Shown here in pieces: positions 17,851 to 26,905 of a stretch of 64,000 bases of DNA (positions within the stretch are counted from its first letter, which is position 1; each line of letters opens with the position of its first letter). Made by a program: the position numbers and the translations under genes. Under the pieces are notes generated by a model. That model had not been told where the DNA came from. It saw only the letters and a list, made by a program, of their open reading frames with translations, and ran no database searches. The DNA is from an uncultured Flavobacteriales bacterium (GTDB lineage: Bacteria > Bacteroidota > Bacteroidia > Flavobacteriales_G > Salibacteraceae): assembly GCA_913062955.1 (NCBI GenBank), contig CAJXZP010000006.1:1-64000 (forward strand). The letters run 5' to 3'.

Positions 17851-18360
17851 TTACCAACCCTTTTCATAGGCCAATCGAATGGCTTTACTTTCTAAGGTAA
17901 TAACCCCACAATACACATATCCACGATTTTTAATCAGTTTTTGCATTCCTAAATTATCGGGATGGGTATCAATTTTCAGATTACTAATTCCTTGGGCCAT
18001 TAATTGATTTTCAAAGTGATCGAAGGTGAATTTAGCCAAGCCAGAACTCCGAAAATTGTTACTTACTGCTAAGCGGTGAATCACTCCGTAGGGTTCTTCT
18101 TTGGGAATAATCCAAGAACCATCCATGTTCGTGTACGTTGGTTCAGGTCGAATGGTAAACATCACCGTACCCATAACGGTATTTTCATCATTGGTAATCA
18201 CGTAACATTCTTGGTTGGCTATATCGTTCTCAAATAAGGAGACATCCGGATAACCGTCTTGCCATTGATCAATATTTAAGGAAGCCAAGTAAGCTTGTGC
18301 ATCTTTAACAATAGCCATTATGGCAGGAATATGCGTGGAATTGGCGTGTTGGATTTTCAT
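17851..18360 (-). CDS. GNAT family N-acetyltransferase
   Basis: The start at ATG 18360 (MKIQHANSTHIPAIMAIVKDAQAYL) gives 169 residues. The ATG at 18393 would add 11 residues before the usual GNAT beginning. The acetyl-CoA part is visible as IHRLAVSNNFRSSGLAKFTFDHF, a loosened form of the V-x-x-x-x-R-x-x-G-x-A motif A, followed by LKIDTHPDNLGMQKLIKNRGYVYCG, the typical last strand-helix-strand. It transfers an acetyl group from acetyl-CoA to an unknown amine. Cytosolic, apparently on its own. Confidence 0.85.
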   Translation of the reverse strand: MKIQHANSTHIPAIMAIVKDAQAYLASLNIDQWQDGYPDVSLFENDIANQECYVITNDENTVMGTVMFTIRPEPTYTNMDGSWIIPKEEPYGVIHRLAVSNNFRSSGLAKFTFDHFENQLMAQGISNLKIDTHPDNLGMQKLIKNRGYVYCGVITLESKAIRLAYEKGW

Positions 18361-18617
18361 TAAATAGCGACCTTTATCGATTGTTGCGTACAAATAAAGT
18401 GAACAATTTAGGATTTCACTTCGGATTTGGATATTTATTCGATTAAAAACAATCCTTCAAAAAAAGACTCTTACTCTACTTGGTAAATTTCAGGGCTAAA
18501 TACCGGCTTCATTTTGGCTTCGGTTTATCTCAATTCACATAACACCTCTGGTTAGGAATAATATTCATAAAAAAAACTGTAAAACCAAATTCGAGGAAAC
18601 TAGTTAATAGTATACCC

Positions 18618-18905
18618 CTATTTATCCTGCTCCTTTTTTTTTATGGCAATCATTCCTTTAAATAATAAACCTAACAAGGTTCCGAAGCCCAGTGTACTAA
18701 TTATGGATGCCGAAATTTTCCAATTTTCGCCTGATTCCATGGACTTGAAAAATATAAGAAATGCGAGGGTGGTTAATACAAAAATCCCCGTCCATATGAC
18801 TCTGACTTTTGATAATTCATTTAGAATTGGTTTTTTATAGGTGACTTTTTTGAGTTCATTTTTTTGAGTTTTAGGGAAAAGGTTACTCTTCTTTACCCGA
18901 AAAAT
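18618..18905 (-). CDS. Small membrane protein without an ATG start
   Basis: A minus-strand frame, open from 18917 to a TAG at 18618, encodes a convincing two-helix membrane protein: a basic head (FRVKKSNLFPKTQKN), helix 1 (VIWTGIFVLTTLAFLIFF), a polar loop, helix 2 (IISTLGFGTLLGLLF), and a Lys-rich tail (IKKKEQDK). No ATG, GTG or TTG lies before the helices, so translation would need a rare start such as ATT 18905, or the true start was lost by mutation. The plus-strand frame over the same bases looks like a shadow. It follows the membrane protein gene at 18969 on the same strand, 63 bases downstream. Function unknown. Confidence 0.5.
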   Translation of the reverse strand: MFRVKKSNLFPKTQKNELKKVTYKKPILNELSKVRVIWTGIFVLTTLAFLIFFKSMESGENWKISASIISTLGFGTLLGLLFKGMIAIKKKEQDK

Positions 18906-18968
18906 TAAGATAATTATTTAGGATTCTGTTACGAATCACCAGAATCATTCTGAGTATAAAAAGCTCCC

Positions 18969-19781
18969 CTAGGAAGGTTCCGTAAAAGTGGGTTCCAAAC
19001 GGGCATAAATCACATGAATGAACTTATCGGTATGGGTTAAATTAGCAGTCGCTATTCGTAAAAAAAAATACACGTTTTGATGTCTTAAAAAATGTATTTT
19101 ACGGTTATCCATCCCGATTAAATCTCGACCATAATTCCGGCTATCATCTACAATAGAATCGGTTACCGTATTCCTGATTCTATAATGTGTACCTTCATCC
19201 GTATCCATTACCTCCAATTCAAATGGACCTATAAATCGTCCCTTTTTTTTCCAGTTCTCCCCCATCCGTTTATTCCATCGTACATAGGCGTAATTTTTAG
19301 CGGATGAAATTTCATCCGATGCCGTAGCGAAAGCATTAAACAAACCACTTTCTTGGAGTTTCCAAGATTCAATAGTCCCCAAACTATGGCTATCCGAATT
19401 AATAATACGTAATCCTGTTTTACTTATTTGACCGTTTAAATTAGAAAATATCAAATACCTATGATGCCCTATTGATTTTACAAAAGAGGTGTCTCCGTTT
19501 TTAAAAGTCACTTTGGGTTTAACCAGTAATCCGCTTGCATTTAAGGCAACCCAATTATTATCATTAATTTCAATTTTCGGGGTAAAATCCGTATCGTTTG
19601 TCATCACCTCCTGCCGAAATAAAATAATGATGACCCCCACCACTTCCAATATTAAAGCGATAAAAATTCGTTTACGGTAATATTCCGGTATTTTAATCCA
19701 CCCTGGAATACCCGCAATTCCAATCACTGATGTGGCAAAGAAAATGACTAAAAACCCGTACTTTAAAATTCCAATAAACAT
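18969..19781 (-). CDS. Membrane-anchored protein of unknown function
   Basis: 270 residues. Two N-terminal membrane helices (ILKYGFLVIFFATSVIGIAG and RIFIALILEVVGVIIILF) with a basic loop between them are followed by about 215 soluble residues rich in strands (KIEINDNNWVALNASGLLVKPKVTF...). The C-terminal part probably faces the periplasm if both ends are outside, but topology is uncertain. I see no known domain. It is followed by the small two-helix membrane protein at 18618, so the two may work together. Confidence 0.7.
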   Translation of the reverse strand: MFIGILKYGFLVIFFATSVIGIAGIPGWIKIPEYYRKRIFIALILEVVGVIIILFRQEVMTNDTDFTPKIEINDNNWVALNASGLLVKPKVTFKNGDTSFVKSIGHHRYLIFSNLNGQISKTGLRIINSDSHSLGTIESWKLQESGLFNAFATASDEISSAKNYAYVRWNKRMGENWKKKGRFIGPFELEVMDTDEGTHYRIRNTVTDSIVDDSRNYGRDLIGMDNRKIHFLRHQNVYFFLRIATANLTHTDKFIHVIYARLEPTFTEPS

Positions 19782-20153
19782 GATTTACAAGTATCTAATA
19801 AGGGAAAGCTCCAATGAAAAAAAAGCCCCCAATGTATCCGTCAAACGTAGGAGCCAACTGGGAACTATTAAAGGTGAAAACTACCTATTCAAATCACTTG
19901 CGGATAATACCTGTTGACCGGAAGTAATGGTAAAAAAAAAGTGGATATAAAGGGCCCATGCATTGTCATCTTTATTGAAATGATCCTAATTGATCCAGCA
20001 CATGTAGTAACAAATCACAAAAATATATTTGAAGCAATCAGCCGTATCAATTCCCCATATTCATAGGGAATCTGCGTACTGGTTTGATGTATAACTTACG
20101 AGAGGGTGTATCTAATTTAAATTCTATTTCTAGGGCAAACGGGTAACCTCCTA
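19782..20153. other. Intergenic stretch
   Basis: About 370 bases upstream of the 270-residue membrane protein gene and downstream of the small gene at 20154. AT-rich; I see no gene, hairpin or repeat that stands out. Confidence 0.4.
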
Positions 20154-20483
20154 TTAGTTACTAAACAACAACCTTTGAACTTCAAAATGAAATTGAGCTC
20201 TTGCAAGAAGTTCTTTTAACTCCCTTATTTCATATTTATCAAAAGCAAAAAACGTGGTACTATTAGCGATCCTAAAAATGTAATTCTTTTTCTGAAAAGT
20301 GGTAGGATGCAGCTTCTTGGGCTTCACATTTTGAAAGAACAAATTTACCTGTTCAAACTCCATGGTATTGGAAATAACAATCAAAGCATTTTTAAAAGCC
20401 AGTTCATATTGGTCGCCTAAGGGGCAAAATGAAATGAGACCGTTGGTAGATTCTGAAATAATTTCATGAGTGTGAGTATGCAT
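20154..20483 (-). CDS. Small conserved-looking cytosolic protein, unknown function
   Basis: 109 residues, starting MHTHTHEIISESTNGLISFCPLGDQYELAFKN. It resembles a Bacteroidota family of small proteins of unknown function that may be DUF6686; that name is from memory and unsure. There is no signal peptide. The His-rich head (HTHTH) and FCPLG could bind metal, but a second Cys of a zinc site is not obvious. It stands alone. Confidence 0.6.
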   Translation of the reverse strand: MHTHTHEIISESTNGLISFCPLGDQYELAFKNALIVISNTMEFEQVNLFFQNVKPKKLHPTTFQKKNYIFRIANSTTFFAFDKYEIRELKELLARAQFHFEVQRLLFSN

Positions 20484-20667
20484 GATCTGTGCGTTTTATG
20501 GGCCAAAAGGACCTCGTGTTTACACCTCAAAAGAACAGTTCCCAAACAGACCATACAATACCGAATAGTGGGTATTTAGAATGATTCTAAATAACAGATA
20601 TTCCTTCTACCCATATCTATCACCATCTAAACCAATAAATCAGATCACCCGAGCGCCAGTATTATTC

Positions 20668-21381
20668 TTAATCACTACCCGTTCTATGGGTTAACTGTGC
20701 AATGGAAATGCAATGAACAAATACAGCTGAAGGCATTAAGAATGCTGGCACCAATACATACGGGTATTGCAAAAAATCTCCTGAAAAAGGTTCTATATCA
20801 CCATATATCTCCGGGAGATATATGGTAGTTTGAAACACGATCAAAATGGATAAAATCACCAATAAACCTAAATAATTCCATGCCAAAACCAACTTTCTAT
20901 GGGATTCAATTTTTTGAAAGATGCCTAACCCAATCAGCAAAACTGAAAAAGCATAAACCATATCGTAATTATAGCCTTCAATAGTCACATTTGGATGTAA
21001 AGTTCCTTGCGCTACGGTATATACAAAAATGATTTCAATCAGAATCCTGAACGTTTGATAGAAGAACAATCCTTGAACAGGAATATTTTGAAGCCAGGAG
21101 CTTTTTCTATTTCTATACGCAAATACACCCGAAAAAATAAATAAGGGGACAATGGTGGCCAAAAAGAATTTAGGTGGAAAACTTAGATCCAACATATAAT
21201 CGAACAAAGCCAATACATAAACGTACAAATGCCAAAGTACCATTGCCCCCACGAGTACTATTTTTTTGTTCCGTTTCTTTTTGGAATCGGTAAACGAAAT
21301 GTTTATGGTTTTAAACCCTCCATATATTAGTAGTAGAGTCATAAGTAGGGATAATCCGATATAAGCCAATTTTAAAGCCAT
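20668..21381 (-). CDS. Multi-pass membrane protein of unknown function
   Basis: 237 residues with about seven predicted membrane helices (for example LAYIGLSLLMTLLLIYGGF, IVLVGAMVLWHLYVYVLALF, FFLATIVPLFIFSGVFAY, MVYAFSVLLIGLGIF, LGLLVILSILIVFQTTIYL, VLVPAFLMPSAVFVHCISI). No family signature is recognised. It starts four bases after the stop of the MarR regulator on the same strand, so the two form an operon and the regulator probably controls it. Confidence 0.7.
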   Translation of the reverse strand: MALKLAYIGLSLLMTLLLIYGGFKTINISFTDSKKKRNKKIVLVGAMVLWHLYVYVLALFDYMLDLSFPPKFFLATIVPLFIFSGVFAYRNRKSSWLQNIPVQGLFFYQTFRILIEIIFVYTVAQGTLHPNVTIEGYNYDMVYAFSVLLIGLGIFQKIESHRKLVLAWNYLGLLVILSILIVFQTTIYLPEIYGDIEPFSGDFLQYPYVLVPAFLMPSAVFVHCISIAQLTHRTGSD

Positions 21382-21385
21382 GATT

Positions 21386-21802
21386 TTAAGAAATTAGTTT
21401 GGTATGAATCAGGTCAAGAGCCTGGCTACCATCCTCGTTTAACCTATTTTTTATTTCGTCCATGGCCTTCTGCCATTCGGGGATAGCGTTGTTTACAAAT
21501 AACTTTCCTTCTGGAGTCATCTCCATCACCGGGAAATGGGCACGGGAAATAAACCCACGTTCTAGGAGTCGCTTTAAATTTCGATGGAGAGAAGATTTCT
21601 CTAACTTAGTAATATCCGTAATTTGTTTTTGATTTAACCCTCCCATTTTACTTAGCACAAACAAAATACTTAACTGACTGTCTGTAATATGAAAGGGATT
21701 GAGATATTTCCTGAACACATTGGCGGTGATGCGGTTAATACGCATCATCTTACCCGAAATACATGTTGAGGGATCAAAACCTACCAAATTGCTGAATTCC
21801 AT
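21386..21802 (-). CDS. MarR family transcriptional regulator
   Basis: 138 residues with the MarR winged helix: FHITDSQLSILFVLSKMGGLNQKQITDITKLEKSSLHRNLKRLLERGFISRAHFPVMEMTPEGKLFVNNAIPEW. Recognition helix (KSSLHRNLKRLLERGFI) and wing are in the usual places. It would bind DNA as a dimer and respond to a small ligand. It is the first gene of a two-gene operon with the membrane protein at 20668. Confidence 0.87.
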   Translation of the reverse strand: MEFSNLVGFDPSTCISGKMMRINRITANVFRKYLNPFHITDSQLSILFVLSKMGGLNQKQITDITKLEKSSLHRNLKRLLERGFISRAHFPVMEMTPEGKLFVNNAIPEWQKAMDEIKNRLNEDGSQALDLIHTKLIS

Positions 21803-21915
21803 ACCTCAAAAATAACAATAAGTTGTATATACAACTCGTGTTAGGATAAATAGTTTTGAGACCTTATTCAGGATTGGACAAGTGCTCCATATTCAACTTG
21901 CAAATAGCACCCCGC

Positions 21916-22371
21916 TCACCAAATACGAATAGAACTGAGGTACACCCAAGCCACAAACAGGACCTGCAACGGCACCCGAAACCACAAGTACTGCATTCCC
22001 ATTCCGGTATAGGAAGCATTTTGATAATCCAAATGATCCATAGCTGCTTTTATATTGGCCGGAAGCATCAAAACAAAAAACACGAGGAGTAACCATCCCG
22101 TAAGTAGTCTAAATTGTGGAATGTGTAAACCAATAGCTGCGGCTATTTCCAATAGTGCAGTGAGATACACCCACTCTTTTTTGAACGGAAGAAAATCCGG
22201 AACCATGAGCGCCATTCCATCGGTAAAAATAAAATGACCAAGAGCGGTAAAGACCAACATGACCGACATCCCTATACGAGCAGAAAGTAAAAAATTATTG
22301 GATCCCGTTATGAATTTAAGAATCAGAAAGGAGAGTAGCGAAATACTAATTAAAACGAGTAATGGTTTCAT
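21916..22371 (-). CDS. DoxX-like membrane protein
   Basis: The start at ATG 22371 (MKPLLVLISISLLSF) is preferred to 22395 and gives 151 residues. Four membrane helices (SLLSFLILKFI, IGMSVMLVFTALGHFIF, VYLTALLEIAAAIGLHI, LTGWLLLVFFVLMLPANI) fit the small DoxX/MauE-like family; LLEIAAAIGL is a typical phrase. The family is linked to redox or sulfur chemistry in some bacteria, but the role here is open. It lies 51 bases after the Crp/Fnr regulator gene, so both are probably co-transcribed. Confidence 0.75.
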   Translation of the reverse strand: MKPLLVLISISLLSFLILKFITGSNNFLLSARIGMSVMLVFTALGHFIFTDGMALMVPDFLPFKKEWVYLTALLEIAAAIGLHIPQFRLLTGWLLLVFFVLMLPANIKAAMDHLDYQNASYTGMGMQYLWFRVPLQVLFVAWVYLSSIRIW

Positions 22372-22422
22372 CTTTTTTATGCAAAAGTGAATCAACAGCT
22401 CGGTAAAAAAAATGAAGATATG

Positions 22423-22989
22423 TTAAGAAATTGCCTTCCGTATTCTACTCAATGATTGGGGCGTTATTCCAATATAGGACGCAATGTATTTTAAGGGAAT
22501 CTCTTTTATTAAGTTAGGCCGTTCGGTAAATAGATTCAGATACCGTTGTTCAGAGGTCTCATTCAAGAGTGACTGCTCACGCTTGGCTTTCATAATAAAT
22601 AAATTTTCGGCAGTGAGCCGTCCAATTTCTTGTCCGATCTTTGTTTTCAGGTAAATATCTTGCAAATCCGCATGAGTCAAACTCCATAATACCGTGGCAC
22701 TTAAAGTTTCAATTTGGTAGGTACTCGGTTGGCGAGTCACAAAGGAATCGTAGGCAGAAGTGAATTGCGTTTCAAAGCAAAAACCAAAGGTTAAATCATA
22801 CTCTTCTTTGGGTATAAAATACCGAACCGAACCTTTTTCAATAAAGGAAAGTGAATTTTCTACATCCCCCATATTCAATAGTGTGGTTCTCTTCTTATGC
22901 TCGGTTCGCTTTAATTTGGAAGAAAACACCCTCCAATCGGCCTCGGTTAAATCAACCATTTGCTCAAAATAGGCTCGGATATTTTCCAT
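22423..22989 (-). CDS. Crp/Fnr family transcriptional regulator
   Basis: 188 residues: an N-terminal cyclic-nucleotide-binding-like beta barrel (LLNMGDVENSLSFIEKGSVRYFIP) and a C-terminal helix-turn-helix (IPLKYIASYIGITPQSLSRIRKAIS). Both are typical of the short Crp-like regulators common in Bacteroidota. The Arg and Glu that hold cAMP in true Crp are not evident, so the ligand is unknown. It heads a unit with the DoxX-like gene. Confidence 0.87.
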   Translation of the reverse strand: MENIRAYFEQMVDLTEADWRVFSSKLKRTEHKKRTTLLNMGDVENSLSFIEKGSVRYFIPKEEYDLTFGFCFETQFTSAYDSFVTRQPSTYQIETLSATVLWSLTHADLQDIYLKTKIGQEIGRLTAENLFIMKAKREQSLLNETSEQRYLNLFTERPNLIKEIPLKYIASYIGITPQSLSRIRKAIS

Positions 22990-23131
22990 AACTTAACTAT
23001 TTATGCCCCCATGAAACGGAATACTCCCCATCTTCACTTTTCTACTAGCCATACTCAAAGCCTAGGTTTTGGTTCCTATATCATACCCTCATTAAGAGTA
23101 AAATCAGGCCTCCGTAATTCGTAGAACAGGG

Positions 23132-24355
23132 CTAAAAATAAGAAGAAAAACCGATACTTAATCCCGCTGTTTTGGCAGGATCATTATTCAATACATCTTT
23201 TTGACGCATTATTCGGTAATTAATTCTGAATACGGTTTGCGGTACAGGTCTAAAGCTAATGGCCGGAACTACACTCCACATTTCATCGCCAATATTTCCA
23301 CCCGTTTCCTTAAATGTTCCTACATTCCAGTCTACATACTCCAACCTACAAGCCACACTTAGAGAAGCTTGCTCCCAGTCCAACATTTTACGCTTTAATA
23401 TAGGCTGAACAATATCTAAAAATCCGCCCATTTGCTTACTCCCATACTGCTGGCCATATGCCTCAGGGACATCTACATTTATCCACGCCCATTCACCCGT
23501 TAAAAAGGTCTTTAGTTTGGGCAAAGTATTGTTATAATCAATGGCGTAAACATGTACTCTTCTTTCCTTATCCAGAATAATTCCGTCTTTTTGAAACGTA
23601 TTATATATTCCCCCCATATACGAAAGACCTAACTCCCCAATTTTGGAGCGTCTCACTGCAATTTTAGCGGTAGTCATTGGTGTACCACTAGCCGATTCCT
23701 CAAACCGCTCTTCATTCGCTTTGGTAGCTGGTAAATACGTTTTGTTTTGGGTATTATCAATGATAGAATCATCAAAACCACCTGACAAATAAAATTCATA
23801 TCCAAACATCCAATCGCCTCGATATGTTTTACCAAATAAACCAAAACCTGCATTACTCCAAGTAGCAGGAAGCATTTGAGTCGCAGAAATAGGACGATCA
23901 ATAAACTCCCATTTAGGCCCATCATGATTTTGATTAAAGGCTCCAATTGGATTCATAATAATTCCACCACGTAAATTTAATAAGGGATGAAATTCTACAT
24001 CCAAAGAAGCAAATTCAATCGCAATTTCTTTCCCTCCATTTTCAAATTCAATTTCACTTAAAAATTTTAGTCTTTTTCCTATCGTGGAAGACACAAATAA
24101 GGTCATCCTTCTCATTTGAAATTGATGCCCGTCCGACACCCCATCGGTACCTAAATGTTGCCAATTGGCCTCCACATAACCTCCGAGGGAAACAGGAACC
24201 TTTTTCATGGTCAAAAAGGGACGGTTATACACCGCATCCATATTTAATAATGGAGAAGAAGTATCTACCTTCGTTTTTACAAACAGCGAGGAATCCACCT
24301 GTGCTACTGAAACTAAAGATAAAAATAGAAATGATAAAGTAATTATTGATTTCAT
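23132..24355 (-). CDS. Outer-membrane porin (OprO/OprP-like beta barrel)
   Basis: 407 residues with signal peptide (MKSIITLSFLFLSLVSVAQ). The pattern is that of a 16-strand porin: alternating hydrophobic strands, FLSEIEFENGGKEIAIEFASLDVEFHPLLNLRGG near the middle, and a C-terminal Phe (GFSSYF) for barrel assembly. OprO/OprP-type porins pass phosphate or other small anions; selectivity here is not known. The start overlaps the Rieske stop by 4 bases, so it is the last gene of the di-haem oxidoreductase, Rieske, porin operon. Confidence 0.82.
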   Translation of the reverse strand: MKSIITLSFLFLSLVSVAQVDSSLFVKTKVDTSSPLLNMDAVYNRPFLTMKKVPVSLGGYVEANWQHLGTDGVSDGHQFQMRRMTLFVSSTIGKRLKFLSEIEFENGGKEIAIEFASLDVEFHPLLNLRGGIIMNPIGAFNQNHDGPKWEFIDRPISATQMLPATWSNAGFGLFGKTYRGDWMFGYEFYLSGGFDDSIIDNTQNKTYLPATKANEERFEESASGTPMTTAKIAVRRSKIGELGLSYMGGIYNTFQKDGIILDKERRVHVYAIDYNNTLPKLKTFLTGEWAWINVDVPEAYGQQYGSKQMGGFLDIVQPILKRKMLDWEQASLSVACRLEYVDWNVGTFKETGGNIGDEMWSVVPAISFRPVPQTVFRINYRIMRQKDVLNNDPAKTAGLSIGFSSYF

Positions 24356-24786
24356 GCTTTTTTTAATGAAATGAGGATATTTTGATTGTCAAATTGTACC
24401 GGAAATGAACGTAATGGTTCGGTAGCTGGTCCGCTGGTAGCTTGCCCTGTGTTGGAAAATTCGCTCCCATGTGCTGAACAAACTAGTTTGTCGCCATAGG
24501 CATTGAGTTCATTCCCTTGATGGGAACAACGTAAATAAAGTGCACTGTAATTAGTTTCCGAAAAACGAAAAACATAAATTGGGTATTGTAAATTTTCATT
24601 TCTAACTACGAGGTATTTAAGAAACGCCTCGTTTTTCAGAAAACTACTTTGTGCAATCACTAAATTCCCTCCCGATATGGGTGCCATAATACTCTGGGTA
24701 GGCACACAACTTTGCAGCAAGGCTGACATCGTTGAAGTACCCAAACAGGCAATACCGCAGGTTTTTATAAATTGTTTACGATTCAT
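24352..24786 (-). CDS. Rieske [2Fe-2S] lipoprotein
   Basis: 144 residues. The two cluster loops are complete: CSH in LRCSHQGNEL and CSAH in LVCSAHGSEF, giving two Cys and two His ligands. The N-terminus has a signal sequence with a lipobox-like end (MSALLQSC), so the protein is probably anchored on the periplasmic side. It would relay electrons at fairly high potential. Tight spacing (5 bases after the di-haem gene, 4-base overlap with the porin gene) says it works with those neighbours. No cytochrome b or c1 gene is nearby, so it is not part of a bc1 complex. Confidence 0.88.
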   Translation of the reverse strand: MNRKQFIKTCGIACLGTSTMSALLQSCVPTQSIMAPISGGNLVIAQSSFLKNEAFLKYLVVRNENLQYPIYVFRFSETNYSALYLRCSHQGNELNAYGDKLVCSAHGSEFSNTGQATSGPATEPLRSFPVQFDNQNILISLKKA

Positions 24787-24791
24787 TCAAT

Positions 24792-25991
24792 TTACAGTGA
24801 TTCTAAAAACTTAAGCAAATCCGACTTTGCGGAAGTCGTTAAATTTTCGAATTGATTCTTACTCGATTCTGCTTCTCCTCCATGCCAAATAATAGCATCT
24901 TCTATACTTTGAGCTCTACCATCATGAAGTAAAAAATATTGGCCACCCTGTGTAGTTGGCGAAAGCCCAAGTCCCCAAAGAGCGGGGGTTTTCCATTCAG
25001 AAGTTAAGGCATTCCCTTCGGTATACCCATCATCCAATCCGGGACCCATATCGTGCAATAACAAATCTGTATACGGATAAAAAGTTTTATTAGCCAATGC
25101 TTCAATAGGCGCATAACCTGTAGTTAGCTCTGGCATATGACATGCCGCACATTGAATTTGAGTGAAAATAGATTTCCCGTTTTGAACTTCTACATCGTCT
25201 TGATTACGTTGGATGGGTGCTTTTAATGTATTTAAATAAGCTACAATGTCGTTTACCGTTTTATCGGTAACCTCCGGGTCAATAATCAATCCTGAATACA
25301 CATCATACGGTTCAAAAGTGGAGGTAATTCCCATATCTTGATTATAGGCATTTACCGATTGATGCAGTAAATCATACGCAGCCGCTTTTTTACCAAAACG
25401 ATGAATGTATTTACCGTTTTGAACAATCGCAGTGGTCGATGGTACTAAATAATCGGAAAGTGCAATCCAATTAGGCACTCCAGAAATGCCATCGTTATTA
25501 ACATCATTCGGATCCGAAATGGCAATAAGGTCTGCATCACTCACATATTGCAAGTAACCTAGACCTGTTATTGCGGGTGGCGTGAATTTGGAAAAGGTAG
25601 CCCCCGCAGGAATGGTTTCTGGTTCATAACCAGGAAGCGCTCTATTTTGCAATTGTGGACCTCCCTGATTCAAAAACTGGTTTCCGCTAGCATCCGTTTG
25701 CCCAAAACGTGTCAGGGTGGTGAATGGCGTTCCCTTACCATCTCCAGCATGACAACTCGCACAACTATTGGCCACAAAGGTGGGACCTAAACCCGATTGG
25801 GATGTAAAAACCTCATCATTAAAAGCGATATCCCCAGCCAAAAACTGCGCACTTTGAGCATAGGTCAATCCCTCAATAGGACCATCTAAAAGGTCTTCCT
25901 CTAAGGGAGCGGAAGGTTCTAGTTTTTCACACGAGAACAGGAAAATAGTTGGAATTATAAAAACAATTGCTTTCAAGTATTTTATTGCCAT
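24792..25991 (-). CDS. Di-haem c-type oxidoreductase lipoprotein (DHOR / CcpA-like)
   Basis: 399 residues with lipobox (FLFSC, Cys21) and two haem c sites, C77-A-S-C-H81 and C281-A-A-C-H285. The first site sits in FVANSCASCHAGDGKGTPF and the C-terminus carries TPALWGLGLSPTTQGGQYFLLHDGRAQSIEDAI, both typical of the di-haem oxidoreductase (putative peroxidase/thiol oxidoreductase) family. These are periplasmic redox proteins whose substrates are mostly unknown. It is the first gene of the tight operon with the Rieske protein and porin. It differs from classical cytochrome c peroxidases, which are smaller. Confidence 0.85.
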   Translation of the reverse strand: MAIKYLKAIVFIIPTIFLFSCEKLEPSAPLEEDLLDGPIEGLTYAQSAQFLAGDIAFNDEVFTSQSGLGPTFVANSCASCHAGDGKGTPFTTLTRFGQTDASGNQFLNQGGPQLQNRALPGYEPETIPAGATFSKFTPPAITGLGYLQYVSDADLIAISDPNDVNNDGISGVPNWIALSDYLVPSTTAIVQNGKYIHRFGKKAAAYDLLHQSVNAYNQDMGITSTFEPYDVYSGLIIDPEVTDKTVNDIVAYLNTLKAPIQRNQDDVEVQNGKSIFTQIQCAACHMPELTTGYAPIEALANKTFYPYTDLLLHDMGPGLDDGYTEGNALTSEWKTPALWGLGLSPTTQGGQYFLLHDGRAQSIEDAIIWHGGEAESSKNQFENLTTSAKSDLLKFLESL

Positions 25992-26112
25992 TGGAATGTC
26001 ATATTTATATTAATGCCGGCAAATGTATATTAAAATTAGATGATACTAAAAATATTTTTTGATTAATAATCCATCTAATTATCATCCCTTTAGATATCCA
26101 CTCCCCATCCTA

Positions 26113-26901
26113 CTATTTGGTTTTATAATCGTTTAACGCTTGTAAAAATAATCCGTTAAAAGCAGTACTAGAAAACGGATTCTGACTGGTCACTAAATTC
26201 CGGTCTTTTACGGCAAAATTGGATTTCGGTAATTTTCGGACATAGTGAAACCCGCTATTTTTTAATTGTTTTGCTATTTTACGATTCTGCGGTTTCCCCT
26301 TCATAATGAAGCTTTCAATAACAAATTCCTCTAGCGGTGAAACCGAATTAACTTGGAACCCCACATACGGATTTTTATCCTGGGGTAATGCTAATAATAA
26401 ACTAGGTGCATGACAGATTAATCCGGTTGGCTTTTGGGTTTCGGCAAAGTATATCAACAGTTGCGGAACTAAACTATCGTACATTAAATCGACCATTAAT
26501 CCTTGCCCCCCAGGAATAACTAATCCCACATACTGCGCTCTTGTGGCCCAAGCTTCCTCCAAAGGAATAGGATGGATAAACCCTTGGTTATTCGCAATAA
26601 ATTGCTCGGCTTCTACCTTCTTTTCCAATTGATCTTTCCAATATTGATCTTGAAAACTTTCTTGATCTATGGGAGGCTTCACCCCATTTGGAGTAGAAAA
26701 TTGGATCATATATCCCGCTTCTCGCAATGCAGAATAAGCCAAGTAAAACTCATTTAGGAACACGCCTGTTTGTCGGGCTTTACTCCCCTCATTTAATAAA
26801 ATAGTATCCGAGGCGCTAAGCACAAACAATACGGTGGACTGGGCTTGTAGACCTAAAGATACTAGGACGGTCAAAATACTTGTTGTGATAATTCTTTTCA
26901 T
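26113..26901 (-). CDS. Secreted DJ-1/PfpI family protein
   Basis: 262 residues with a signal peptide (MKRIITTSILTVLVSLGLQAQ). The class I glutamine-amidotransferase-like fold is marked by YVGLVIPGGQGLMVDL and the nucleophile elbow LICHAPSLLLAL with Cys163. Relatives include PfpI, Hsp31-type glyoxalases and other Cys hydrolases. A periplasmic location is unusual for glyoxalase III work. The start lies 4 bases after the SDR stop codon, so the two are co-transcribed. Confidence 0.83.
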   Translation of the reverse strand: MKRIITTSILTVLVSLGLQAQSTVLFVLSASDTILLNEGSKARQTGVFLNEFYLAYSALREAGYMIQFSTPNGVKPPIDQESFQDQYWKDQLEKKVEAEQFIANNQGFIHPIPLEEAWATRAQYVGLVIPGGQGLMVDLMYDSLVPQLLIYFAETQKPTGLICHAPSLLLALPQDKNPYVGFQVNSVSPLEEFVIESFIMKGKPQNRKIAKQLKNSGFHYVRKLPKSNFAVKDRNLVTSQNPFSSTAFNGLFLQALNDYKTK

Positions 26902-26905
26902 AGTG

